From assembly GCA_009602725.1 (NCBI GenBank), contig WELB01000133.1, forward strand, positions 212,241 to 235,106: DNA of 22,866 bases, written 5' to 3'. The translations under genes and the position numbers were made by a program. The DNA is from Spirogloea muscicola. Taxonomy: Eukaryota; Streptophyta; Zygnematophyceae; Spirogloeales; Spirogloeaceae. This document shows, one piece after another, positions 10,015 through 18,954 of this stretch. Below the pieces are notes generated by a model. It was given only the letters and a program-made list of their open reading frames with translations. It did no database searches and was not told where the DNA came from. Position 1 is the stretch's first letter; each line of letters begins with the position of its first letter.

Positions 10015-10447
10015 ATGGCGTGGAACACGGTGGAGTTCGAGGAGGCCTTTGATGCAGCAACCGAAGACCAGCCACTGTGCTTCGAGCGAGTCATCATGCC
10101 TGGGGTGTTGAAGGTGAGAAAAACCCATGGCAAGAGTTGAGCGGAGGTTCTTATGGCTTTACAATGGCCACGCTGCCTGAAGAACGGGCATGCACACTCA
10201 GAAGCCGGCTTCGGATGTCACAGCAGCAAGCTTATGCTTTTAGGTACTTGTGCACCCGGCGTGCAGGCCACGATGTACCCTGGTGGCCCGTCCGTGGCCA
10301 AGAAATTCCAGCACGAGCTGCGGCGGAGTCTCACTCCCCAGCCACGGATCACCATTGGCGAGATTACGGTGCTGTACATCACGCGACTGGACCAGAAGGT
10401 GTCAGCCGGGAGGCGCATGTTCACCACAGAGAGCCACGAGGCGCTGC
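10015..10447 (+). CDS. GT61-like glycosyltransferase fragment (two exons)
   Basis: Exon 10015-10113 encodes MAWNTVEFEEAFDAATEDQP then LCFERVIMPGVLK. A GTGAGA donor at 10114 and a GTGCAG acceptor at 10261-10266 join it in phase 0 to 10267-10447, which encodes ATMYPGGPSVAKKF and PRITIGEITVLYITRLDQKV, ending RRMFTTESHEAL. The pattern 'CFER..lPG' followed by a beta-strand ITVLYITR and a GRRMFT-type stretch resembles GT61 (DUF563) enzymes, which add sugars such as xylose, arabinose or GlcNAc to glycans or proteins in the secretory pathway. GT61 proteins are usually some 350-500 residues, and neither the upstream part nor the C-terminal catalytic part is seen. The frame continues without a stop into a LINE tail at about 10444. 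Family assignment is from memory of the motif and only moderately sure; the gene is probably truncated. Confidence 0.5.
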
Positions 10448-10715
10448 NACGTCGAGTGTCAACCTGTCTGCAACGAGCTCAGGCGTATGCTCTGCATCAG
10501 AAAGCTGGTCGAGCCTTAGCTGCTGGCACAAGAGCTAGTCAATTGCCGTCTGGTATTCGAGCGTCAGCTAGCGACCTCTATGTGCTGACTCGTGGTTACT
10601 GAGCGGGTCAGCTTAGCAGCAGGTGACGTACATTTGTCCAATATGCTTGCCTTTGTACTTGGCCACACATGGCCTCCCCATCTCTTAATATACACGCATT
10701 TCGCTCCTGCCTAGC
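10442..10715 (+). mobile_element. LINE family 1 3' end (copy A)
   Basis: This encodes the C-terminus of an L1-like ORF2 (CLQRAQAYALHQKAGRAL, then SASDLYVLTRGY and TGA near 10600), followed by a 3' UTR with the family's hairpin core (CTTGGCCacacaTGGCCTC, 10659-10677). Other copies lie at 17731-18007 (+), 15421-15992 (-), 16012-16461 (-) and 10785-10862 (-). It is heavily 5'-truncated. The n at 10448 matches a G in the other copies, so it is more likely one ambiguous base than a gap. The upstream GT61-like frame reads into this copy in frame. Confidence 0.75.
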
Positions 10716-10784
10716 CTGTGGCTAATGGATAGAAACTGCTCTTATGGCAAAGGCTGTATGTGAGAGGTCAGCCCAAAAGGATGT

Positions 10785-11250
<466 letters not shown>

Positions 11251-11254
11251 ATTA

Positions 11255-11600
11255 CTTATTCTCTTAAAACCCTCTCTGAGGGTATCCCATTCTGTTACCG
11301 TTCGCATGGGAAACCCTCTCTGAGGGTCCTATTTGGCTCGTTCCAGTCCCTTGTTCACATACTTTGCTTGTGCCGTATCCCTCGACCTGTTTTACCAGAG
11401 AAAAATTCATCCATCCCAAGTCCTAGATTGCCAATCACGCCATCTGTTGGTTACCCCTATTCTATTACTTCTCCCCGGTTGTTATCATTCAATGTCAATG
11501 TAGTTCCTCATTCCTCGCAAACTTGCTCTTCACCTCCTTTCTTTGCCCACCGCTTACAGGCTAATTTGTTGCCTACTTCCGTACTGATCTGACTTATCAA
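11255..11600 (+). mobile_element. LTR-retroelement leader fragment, plus orientation
   Basis: The first 120-145 bp, with two CCCTCTCTGAGGG motifs and the landmarks GTTCGCA and TATTTGGCTC, matches 14823-14940 in inverted orientation. There the segment lies between the LTR and the coding part of the minus-strand element. This is therefore a truncated scrap of a related, oppositely oriented element. The rest of the interval is unassigned. Fossil. Confidence 0.55.
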
Positions 11601-11631
11601 CGTTATATGGCAGTCGACGCCCTGTGCAGAT

Positions 11632-11990
11632 GGAGCAACCTCAGGATGCAAGCAAATGCAGTCACACAATGAGAGTCGCTTGCGCATACAAGTTGAGACT
11701 TTCCTGTTACCCAAGGTTAGCCTTAGATGCAGTCTCGCACAAGGTCGCGGTATTGCTGCTTCCCAAGTGCGCGCCGGTCTGACGCGGCCGGATGCGGGGC
11801 TCCTCGGGGATCGGCTCTCTACGGAGTTTGCGTCTTGTGCCTATGCCCACGCTTTCTTGGCGTGGCCCTGGACGCGCGCGCTACGCTTACTGGGCAACAA
11901 CAGCAGCGACGGCAGCGGCGGCGGCGACGGCAGCGGCGGCGGCGACGGCAGCGGCAGCGGCGGCGGCCAAGGTTGGCAATAGCCAAATTC
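11632..11990 (-). repeat. LTR-like direct repeat, distal copy
   Basis: Pairs with 15105-15420 in direct orientation over its whole length. It is longer because of an expanded GGC/GAC-rich run at about 11900-11965. Orientation is assigned from the coding remains it flanks. Confidence 0.65.
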
Positions 11991-12047
11991 GGGGTTCGCG
12001 GCTTGCAGAATGCATTGGGGTAGAAGACTGTCCCATTGTGTTGTGGT

Positions 12048-12983
12048 TCACGAGATTGGGGTATTGATGCCGGAGAAGGTCGATATTGTGGGCTGCCGCC
12101 TCGCGTGCCTGAGGGTCGATACAAGGTAGACATAGCGAGCCACCTTAATGTGGCTTTGCATCGTGGCGCGTAGTCCATTTGCAGTACCCACAAATATTTC
12201 CACCAGTAGTATGCCAGCAGGGGGTGAGGTCCAGTTGATGACTCCGTTTAAAACTTTCCCATATCTTCTACGACTTCGGTGTCCGCGTTGGTGACAAGAG
12301 GCGGTATATTGGTAGTTAAGGTGCCGGCCGATCAAGCTTCTGCTGCGTGGAAATGAGCCACGAGTTGGAAGCACATCCGAGCAGCCTTTATCTGCTCGAA
12401 GTGCTTCTTCACCTCCAAACCGCGCAGATGTGGTCATGCCCAAATTAGGCATTGGGATGTAAACCGTGATTGGCTGCTCAGGTGCTGACTGGCTTGACGA
12501 CGTGGACGCCAGATTCTGCTTGGTTGTCAAGCTCAGCACCATAGGAGGAGGTGACGGAGGAGGCACGACTGGCGAACGGACAGGAGGAGGTACAATAGGA
12601 GGATCGTCTGGCGTGGTGCCATCCTCCCTTCTTGGAATATCTCCCAGCAATATCGATTTGCCTTTGTCCGCTTTGGGAGAATCAATTTCATCAGTAGCGG
12701 TTTCACTGTCTTGTGAAGATGAGCTACTGTCGACCTGACCAGTATGTGCTGGGATGTCAGTAAACCTCCAAACTTTAAGCAAAAGTAATGTCACTCTCTT
12801 TGTGCCAGACGACTTCCATTTCGGTCTAGACCAAGCCACTTCCGCATAGTAATCAATGCCAAATCCCAATGGTGTGAGAATCTCCGTACCGAGCAATACA
12901 TCATAAAAAGTTGCCCTGGTTGTGAAGCGCACAGCTGAAAGTATGTGCGCTGACGAGATTCCTTCGCATTTAGAGTGATGCAA
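12048..12983 (-). pseudogene. Fossil retroelement coding part: protease to methyltransferase-like segment
   Basis: A long open stretch within the LTR element. In order it has a retropepsin C-terminal signature (FYDVLLGTEILTPLGFGIDYY region), a linker of about 150 residues rich in Ser, Pro and Asp, and a final segment reading PPAGILLVEIF, GLRATM, KVARYVYL and HARR. The last part follows the spacing of motif I (LFxGxGxGL) and the next strand of C5 cytosine methyltransferases. Such domains are known to have been taken up by some algal Ty3/gypsy elements. The protease assignment is fairly sure; the methyltransferase assignment is a pattern match made by eye. The element is a fossil, and function is not expected. 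Confidence 0.55.
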
Positions 12984-15104
12984 AGAGCTTTCTTGGTGAC
13001 GTCGACTACACTGTCCGAGCCACCGCTGGCAGTCTTCATCTTGACCATACTGCCCTGATATCGCCTTCGCTCAACCATAGCTGTCAGGCAAAGCAATAAC
13101 AGATGAAGATGCTGAGCACCTGTCCAGGAAAACAGCAGCCGGCCTGGTCGAGTTACTTTGTGTGGCCACAGTCACGACACCATCAGTACTATCGATCATA
13201 GCGACTGCAGCCAATTGAGCACTCCTCTCCTTCGGAGGTCTGCATGGAACGATACACTTATCTGACACAGTGAGTGCTGTCTTAGCTACTATAGGGCAAA
13301 TTTTTACGTCGTCATGCAGCGTTGCTTGATACCAATGGCCCGCATTGGTAATAGCAACGCTGCATTTGGTGATCAACTCAATCATATATTACACAGAAAC
13401 ACCAACTGTCCTTCAAATTATGGACTGAAGCTGTATGCGTTTTGTTCAGAAGTACATCATTAGACTTGGCCAAAGTAGGAAGTGCCTGTGCGGGAACATT
13501 TTGTTTTGACACCACACGAGGGGTTACTTCTCTGTTTGGAAATCATAAGTTACTCTGAAGCTGGCTGGACATATCGCACTGCTTGTCCTAGCTTTAAGCC
13601 GCATCTCGCTTAAATCATGCTTTAGTAGATCACAGGCGAATCCTGAATCAGACATTGCTACAGCAGCAGGATAGTGCTTGAGGTTAGAATGTTACCCATT
13701 GTCGGTCTCGGTTTAATCGGCAAAAATTAAGACTACAGCGGTGGGTGATTCTCATCCTCCTCGGAGTGATCTGTACGATGCATGGCAGCGGAGACCATCT
13801 AACACTTGCCCTGATTGTTTGCCAGAGTTAGTTTCCTAGTAAGGTCAGCAATCTGCCTCTGCATCTGTTCATATTTATCGTCGCGACTGTTGGTGGATGG
13901 CATCACTCCTGTAGCTATTCTACTTCGTAGAGCTGCAGGCATCTTGTCTGGGCCTTTCTTCCAGCACTGCTGTTCTTGATGTCCTTGTCTAGATCAACAT
14001 GCGCACACAGCACTCGCAGTTTGACGTTGGCGAGTGCAATCTGAAATGGCCACTTTCCCGCATGCATTGTATACTGGGTGTGGACGGGCGTGATTAATAA
14101 CAAGGGCTGCAACATGAATTCTCTGCATACCTTCCGGTTTCATCGCTAGAATAAATCCTTGACATATGGATCCTTGTGGACTCCCAGTGCCTGAAAAGCG
14201 CTCTTCTACACAATGTACAATGTAGTCGTCGTTTGTCTTCTCTAGCATCTGACAGAAATCTGATATATCCCGGAGTTCCTTCTCGTCATCAGAAGAGTCT
14301 GGACTGATTAAGGGACTGTTCTGCCATTGTTGTTTCCTGCCATTATTCGTAAGACCTGGACAGCTAAAGCCTTCTTCTAAATTGAGGTCTTGGACTGCTC
14401 AGTATTTTTGATGAAGCAGTAATAGCATGTAGTAACACATTCATCCTGCTTGCGAATGAAGTGCATTTATTCCTGCTTATAGACCAGGGTATTGACTAGA
14501 AATTGCTGCGCAAGACGCTTAAACATCTCATCACCCACCGGATCGTCTACCAATTGGGGACCCAAGGTTATCTCAGCGGGGGTTGCACCAGCCAGAAGTG
14601 TTTGGGTCATTGCTAGGATGGAAGGTTTCAGCCACCTATGACATCCTCGGCTTCCTTAGCCATGTAACGACTAAGTAAGGTCATGGAATCTTTCCGGCTT
14701 TTGGTACCACCCTGGTTTTTAAGATGAACACATTCTGCCTCATAATTGACCCTGACGTCAGCCAGACATGCACCGCCAGGAGTACCTTGACAGCGAGGCT
14801 TGGACAGGTGGAGGGGCACGTCACAAGCAAAGATGTGAACAAGAGACTGAATTGAGCCAAATAGTACCCTCAGAGAGGTTATCCCTTGCGAACGGAAATG
14901 GAGTGGGGTACCCTCAGAGAGGGTTTCAAGAGAAATAATGGAAACATCGGATCGGATCGTAATGGAAACAGTAACTTCTGATCAATGATAGGCACCGTGA
15001 CAGCGAACGTTTTGGGCACTAACCCAGGTAACCGATCCGAGTTGGGAAATGTCCAAAGGACAAACTCCAACGAAACGCAGTACCAAGGACAAGTTGCAAA
15101 CGAA

Positions 15105-15420
15105 GCAATCTCTGGATGCAAGTAAATGCAGACACAATGAGAGTCGCTTGCGCATACACGTTGAGACTTTCCTATTATCCAAAGTTAGGCTTGGATTCAG
15201 TTCGCACAAGGTCACGGTTCTGCGGCTTACCAAGTGCGCGCCGGTCTGACGCGACCAGATGCGGGGCTCCTCGGGTTAGGTTCCCTGCGGAGGTTGCGTC
15301 TTGTGCCTGTGCCCATGCCTTCTTGGCGTGGCCCTGGACGCGCGTGCTACGCTTACTGGGCGATAGCAGCGGCGGCGACGGCAGCGGCAGTGGCAGCGGC
15401 CAAGGTTGGCGACAGCCAAA
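15105..15420 (-). repeat. LTR-like direct repeat, proximal copy
   Basis: Direct repeat of 11632-11990. It abuts the 3' end of LINE copy C, whose terminal bases begin immediately to the right. A primer-binding site next to its inner edge could not be identified with confidence. Confidence 0.65.
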
Positions 15421-15992
15421 GGAAACTTCGTGTATTTCAAAAAAACAAGGCCAGATGGCCAAGTACAAAGGCAAAGTACATCTCAAGTCGTGCATAACAT
15501 ACAGCAGATTGACCCGCTCAGTAACCACGGGTCAATTAGGTCGCTATACGATGCCTGATTACTAGATGGCAGATACGAAGCCCTTCTGCTACCAACAAGA
15601 GCTCGCCCAGCTTTCTGGTGCAAAGCATTAGCCTGAGCACGATGCAAACAGGCCGAAACTCGTCGTTGCAAGAACGACAGATATGCAGCTGGCAAGCCCA
15701 CCTCAGCCGGAAACATCTGCATGTCGTGCGTAGCCTATATTGACAATATTCTGAGGGAGTGTGGAAACGAGGACCTAGACAGCCAAAGATGTCGACTGCC
15801 GCTGGCAAAAGCTGATCGCATTGGGGATATTCGGAGTAGTGCTGCAGCTTTCTTTGTTCTGCACTGCACACTGCGTGGCCAGCGATGCGCGTCGATGATG
15901 GCCTTCTATAGGCCTCCGTAACAACATCGACCAAGGCCCGTGGTCCTCCACCAGGTTGCTCGCCCATAATGTCAAGTGTGCGGCGATGATGA
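15421..15992 (-). mobile_element. LINE family 1 3' end (copy C), hosting copy D
   Basis: On the minus strand this encodes the ORF2 C-terminus: AEQRKLQHY, CDQLLPAAVDIFGCLGPRFH, LPAAYLSFLQRRVSACLHRA and ALHQKAGRALVGSRRAS. The UTR with CTTGGCCATCTGGCCTTG follows, and the end lies against the LTR at about 15421. The pattern 'hydrophobic strand, P..vd.fG' is usual near the end of L1-type LINE ORF2. The copy is frameshifted and stop-ridden, hence dead. Coding similarity continues to the target site of copy D and perhaps beyond 16480, so C was probably larger and is split by D. Confidence 0.7.
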
Positions 15993-16011
15993 CGTCCCAC
16001 TTTTGGTCCAA
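15993..16011. repeat. Target-site duplication of LINE copy D, left
   Basis: CGTCCCACTTTTGGTCCAA, repeated with one base fewer at 16462-16479 on the other side of the insertion. Confidence 0.85.
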
Positions 16012-16461
16012 ATAGAATTTTGTGTATTGAAACAAATGAAGGCCAAATGGCCAAGTACCACGGCAAGCACATCTGAAGACGTACATCCCATACAACAGAT
16101 TCACCCGCTCAGTAACCACGGGTCAATACATGAAGGTCGCCAACCAATGCCTGAATACCAGATAACAGTTACGAAGCTCTTCTGCCACCAACTAGAGCTC
16201 GCCCAGCTTTCTGGTGCAAAGCATTGGCTTGAGCACGCTGCAAGCAGGCCGAAACTCGACAACGCAAGAACGACAGATATGCAGCTGGCAAGTCCATCTT
16301 AGCCAGAAACACATCTGCATGTCGTGCGTAGCCTAGATTGGCAATATTCTGAAGGAGAGTGTGGAAGCGAGGACCCAAACAGCCAAAGGCGTCGACTGCC
16401 GCTGGCAGGAGCTGATTGCATTGGGAGTAACCGCAGTAGTGCTGCAGCTTTCTTTATTCTG
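16012..16461 (-). mobile_element. LINE family 1 3' end (copy D) with target-site duplication
   Basis: A 450-bp minus-strand copy encodes CNQLLPAAVDAFGCLGPRFH, TLLQNIANLGYARHADVFLA, LPAAYLSFLRCRVSACLQRA and HQKAGRALVGGRRAS, then the UTR hairpin CTTGGCCATTTGGCCTTC. It is flanked by CGTCCCACTTTTGGTCCAA (15993-16011) and CGTCCACTTTTGGTCCAA (16462-16479), an 18-19 bp duplication with a one-base difference. This fixes both ends and proves target-primed insertion. It lies inside what appears to be LINE copy C. The nearly intact duplication makes it one of the younger insertions here. Confidence 0.85.
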
Positions 16462-16479
16462 CGTCCACTTTTGGTCCAA
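16462..16479. repeat. Target-site duplication of LINE copy D, right
   Basis: CGTCCACTTTTGGTCCAA, partner of 15993-16011. Confidence 0.85.
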
Positions 16480-16879
16480 GAGAAGGCGCGCGGTGCGCAT
16501 AAAATCGAAAGGGAGGCCAATTCTAGCCTTTCAAATGTCCGGGGTAATGAGCTGGCTAAGAGGGACACTAGTATCCACGGGTGAGCACATGGTCTAAAGG
16601 GAGAGACTTGACCTAGCGAACTGTCCGGTCCCGGCCTTCCACACCTCTTATGCTTGATTGGATAATAATCACACTGTTTCTTGGGGTGGGCCATTTGGCC
16701 CACTAGGATTCCCCGGCCTTCAAAGCCAGTGTAGCCCAAGTCTCGCCTCTACCACTACCTATCATTTCTCCACCACTGCCCAGCCAGTTCCTCACGGCTC
16801 ATCGAGGCATATCACGCCTTCAACGTAGTTTCATGAGCTTTCTCGGCCTAATAAATCAGAGGCTTAGAGTGGTGCAGGT
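16480..16879. other. Intergenic, possibly older LINE body
   Basis: This sequence was contiguous with 15992 before copy D inserted. Minus-strand frames are open for some distance but I recognise no LINE reverse-transcriptase motif. It may be more of copy C or unrelated DNA. Confidence 0.35.
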
Positions 16880-16945
16880 GGGAAGATGAGAGAAGGGCTC
16901 GCCCATTGAGGACAGGGGCTGGAAAAGCCAGCAAATAAAAGAGAA
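16880..16945 (-). mobile_element. LINE family 2 tail scrap (copy G)
   Basis: Read on the minus strand this is TTTATTTGCTGGCTTTTCCA followed by GCCCCTGTCCTCAATGGGCG, matching the hairpin and trailing motif of the family 2 tail at 137-190. Only the last 65 bp or so of the element are present. Confidence 0.6.
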
Positions 16946-17380
16946 AGAAAGAAGATGGCACAGCGCTGCACGCCGTATGACCATATGGGCAGCGGATGGG
17001 CCTACGCATCGTTAATGGGCACGGCACTGGCGCCGGATCGGATGGTGCTCCGACGCCGAGCCGGATCAGGGCTTCTCTTTCCTGATCGAAGCGGGTTGGG
17101 AACGCCACGCTCGCGAGCCCTTCACACCAGATTGAAGAATGTACGCGCCCTCAGATAGCTACGTGAGCAGCCACCTCCTTGTCAGCACCGACGCAAATGA
17201 GCCACCGACGAGATATCGCACGACAGGCCGGACGGCGCAGAATGCAGAATCATAGTCTCCAAGACGTCGGAAGTGGGCGCTAAAGAACCTCTAGTCAGCA
17301 AGTGCAAGTCAGAATAAGTAGAGGGTGGAAAGGGTCACCCTGACGGGACTTGGAGGCAAAGGAGGTCACTGGTACCGGCA
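16946..17380. other. Intergenic; nothing recognised
   Basis: GC-moderate DNA with short frames on both strands and no recognisable protein motif or repeat from this window. The duplicated kinase flank begins near its right end, around 17380. Confidence 0.4.
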
Positions 17381-17583
17381 TCTTCGCACCCTGGATAGAC
17401 CTTACGATGCAGATAATTTTTCAGGGCTTTCGCCGCTTCCATGGGAAGCCGGTGGGATTCAATGCTGCAGGCTCTCTGGCGCAGGTGTCTAGCTGCAGCG
17501 ATCCGTGGCTCGCGCGCTGCACCTCTGCGGCGGTCGAGCCCTGGCTGCCGCTTCTGGCCCTAGCCAAGGCCCCGCTACCAGGA

Positions 17584-17730
17584 GCTCAGTTTCTCTGACC
17601 TGCGGCTGCTTAGCAGGAGTTACTGAGTGTGTTGTAGCTGCTCAGTCTTTTCTGTGCGTGTGTTGTTAGCGCTTCCCCTGGCTCCTTCGAAGCTTGTTCT
17701 TGGGCTGGCCGTTCCCAGCCCCTATTCTTT
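17584..17730 (+). mobile_element. LINE family 2 3' tail (copy F), host of copy B
   Basis: ORF2 ends FSDLRLLSRSY with TGA at 17624-17626, then a T-rich UTR and the hairpin GGGCTGG...CCAGCCCC (17702-17722). The tail resumes after the nested insertion at 18008 (CTATTCTCTAAGGGCGAGCA), matching CTATCCTCAATGGGCGAGCC of copy E. Its 5' boundary, upstream of 17584, is uncertain. Confidence 0.65.
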
Positions 17731-18007
17731 AGCTGCATATCTGTCGCTCTTGCGACGTCGAGTTTCGGCCTGTTTGCAGCGTGCTCAGGCTAGTGCCTTG
17801 CACCAGAAAGCTGGGCGAGCTCTAGTAGGTGGCAGAAGGGCTCCGTTCCTGGCATCTAGTATTCATGCATCGAGTAGTGACCTTTATGTTTTGACCCGTG
17901 GTTATTGAGCGGGTCAATCTGCTGTAGGTTATGTAGATTTTTAGATGTGCTTGCCTTTGTACCTGGCCATTTGGCCTACATTTCTTTCTAATACGCGATC
18001 TCTTTTC
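17731..18007 (+). mobile_element. LINE family 1 3' end (copy B), nested in copy F
   Basis: Encodes CLQRAQASALHQKAGRALVG and ASSSDLYVLTRGY with a stop near 17908, then AGCGGGTCAATCTG and the UTR hairpin CTGGCCATTTGGCCTAC. The ORF end is the cleanest of all copies. It is inserted in the tail of a family 2 element and flanked by CTATTCTTT (17722-17730) and CTATTCTCT (18008-18016), a short likely target-site duplication. Confidence 0.75.
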
Positions 18008-18954
18008 TATTCTCTAAGGGCGAGCACTTCTTCTTTCGCAAAACAGAAGGTCCACCCGTACACGCGTGAAGCCAAAAGGCGACATGAATATGGTCAACTA
18101 GCCTTTGCGAAGGTCTTCTTTAGCAAAAGGAAGGAAACTGCGGGCTTGCATTGGTTTGCGTGGGCATCCCTTACCAGATATTGCAAAAACAGATTGCATC
18201 AGCTCGTGAAAGTTTAATGTTATCTTTTGACCTTCCTAGCAAGGCAAGTGAGCACTTGCAAGGTGAAATGCATGAACAGCCTCGCTGGTACTGGATCTTG
18301 TCTTTGAAGTGCACAAAGCTTGCGTACCATGGATGTTCGATACATGCTGATCACCGTCCTCTGTAACAGGACTATTTGTCTCAAAGTTCTGCGTGGATGA
18401 CGTGAGAAGGAGAGAGCTACTGCTGCCATGACTGGTACGTGGGTGTTGAGCAACGCTTGCACAAGTTCATGGGGGTATCATGAGTGTTGCTATTTAGCAG
18501 AGAGACTTGATGGATTATGCAGCGAGCATCACACTGGACAGAGGGGGGGACACAGCAGGCAGTATAGAAAGGATGGGGGATCAAAGTGAAAGTAGAGCAG
18601 AAGTTGCTTACTACTTTAAATGAATGCTTTTCAATGAGGTGTTGCCAGAATAGTGGCGGAGAGGAGTCTGGGTACAAGGCCTACTATTGTACAAGATTAC
18701 ATCTTGTGGGGGCGCAGTGCCACTCTCTTCTAGGGACTACAAAGCATCATGTGCTAACCTACTAATTTCTATGCATGAATGAATGCGACATGAGGGGGGG
18801 GTTAATCAACACAGGCATAGCATGCTGGTCAGAACGAAGTTTGTGGAGGACGGCTCTACCTGTTTCCTAGCAGTGACCAAAAACTTGCGTCAAGCTTGAC
18901 TGGAGGCTCAGGTTGTGTCTGCTGGCAGTCTGCGAATGGCAGGCGGCAGCGAAG

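Larger units (their letters stand above)
11632..15420 (-). mobile_element. Fossil Ty3/gypsy-like LTR retroelement with methyltransferase-like remnant
   Basis: Two direct repeats, 11632-11990 and about 15105-15420, look like LTRs. Both carry GAGAGTCGCTTGCGCATAC, GTGCGCGCCGGTCTGACGCG, a TTGGCGTGGCCCTGGACGCG block and a GCGGC/GACGGC run. By eye they differ at roughly one base in six, so the insertion is old. Reading on the minus strand, a leader (about 14940-14823), a gag-like region by position (about 14820-13400) and a protease region follow. The protease call rests on DVLLGTEILTPLGFGIDYY, typical of retropepsin C-termini. A Pro/Ser-rich linker and a segment resembling the SAM-binding start of a C5 cytosine methyltransferase come next (about 12250-12050). 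No reverse transcriptase, RNase H or integrase was recognised between the LTRs. The element is clearly broken, with many breaks, and a LINE tail abuts its outer LTR. Confidence 0.7.

Noticed and set aside
10447-10449. Ambiguous base as an assembly gap causing the GT61-LINE fusion
   Set aside because: Other copies of the LINE have G at this place and match on both sides, so a single uncalled base is more likely; reads are still needed.
12466-12738. Plus-strand Gly-rich open frame inside the retroelement
   Set aside because: It is the antisense shadow of the Pro/Ser-rich linker of the minus-strand element.
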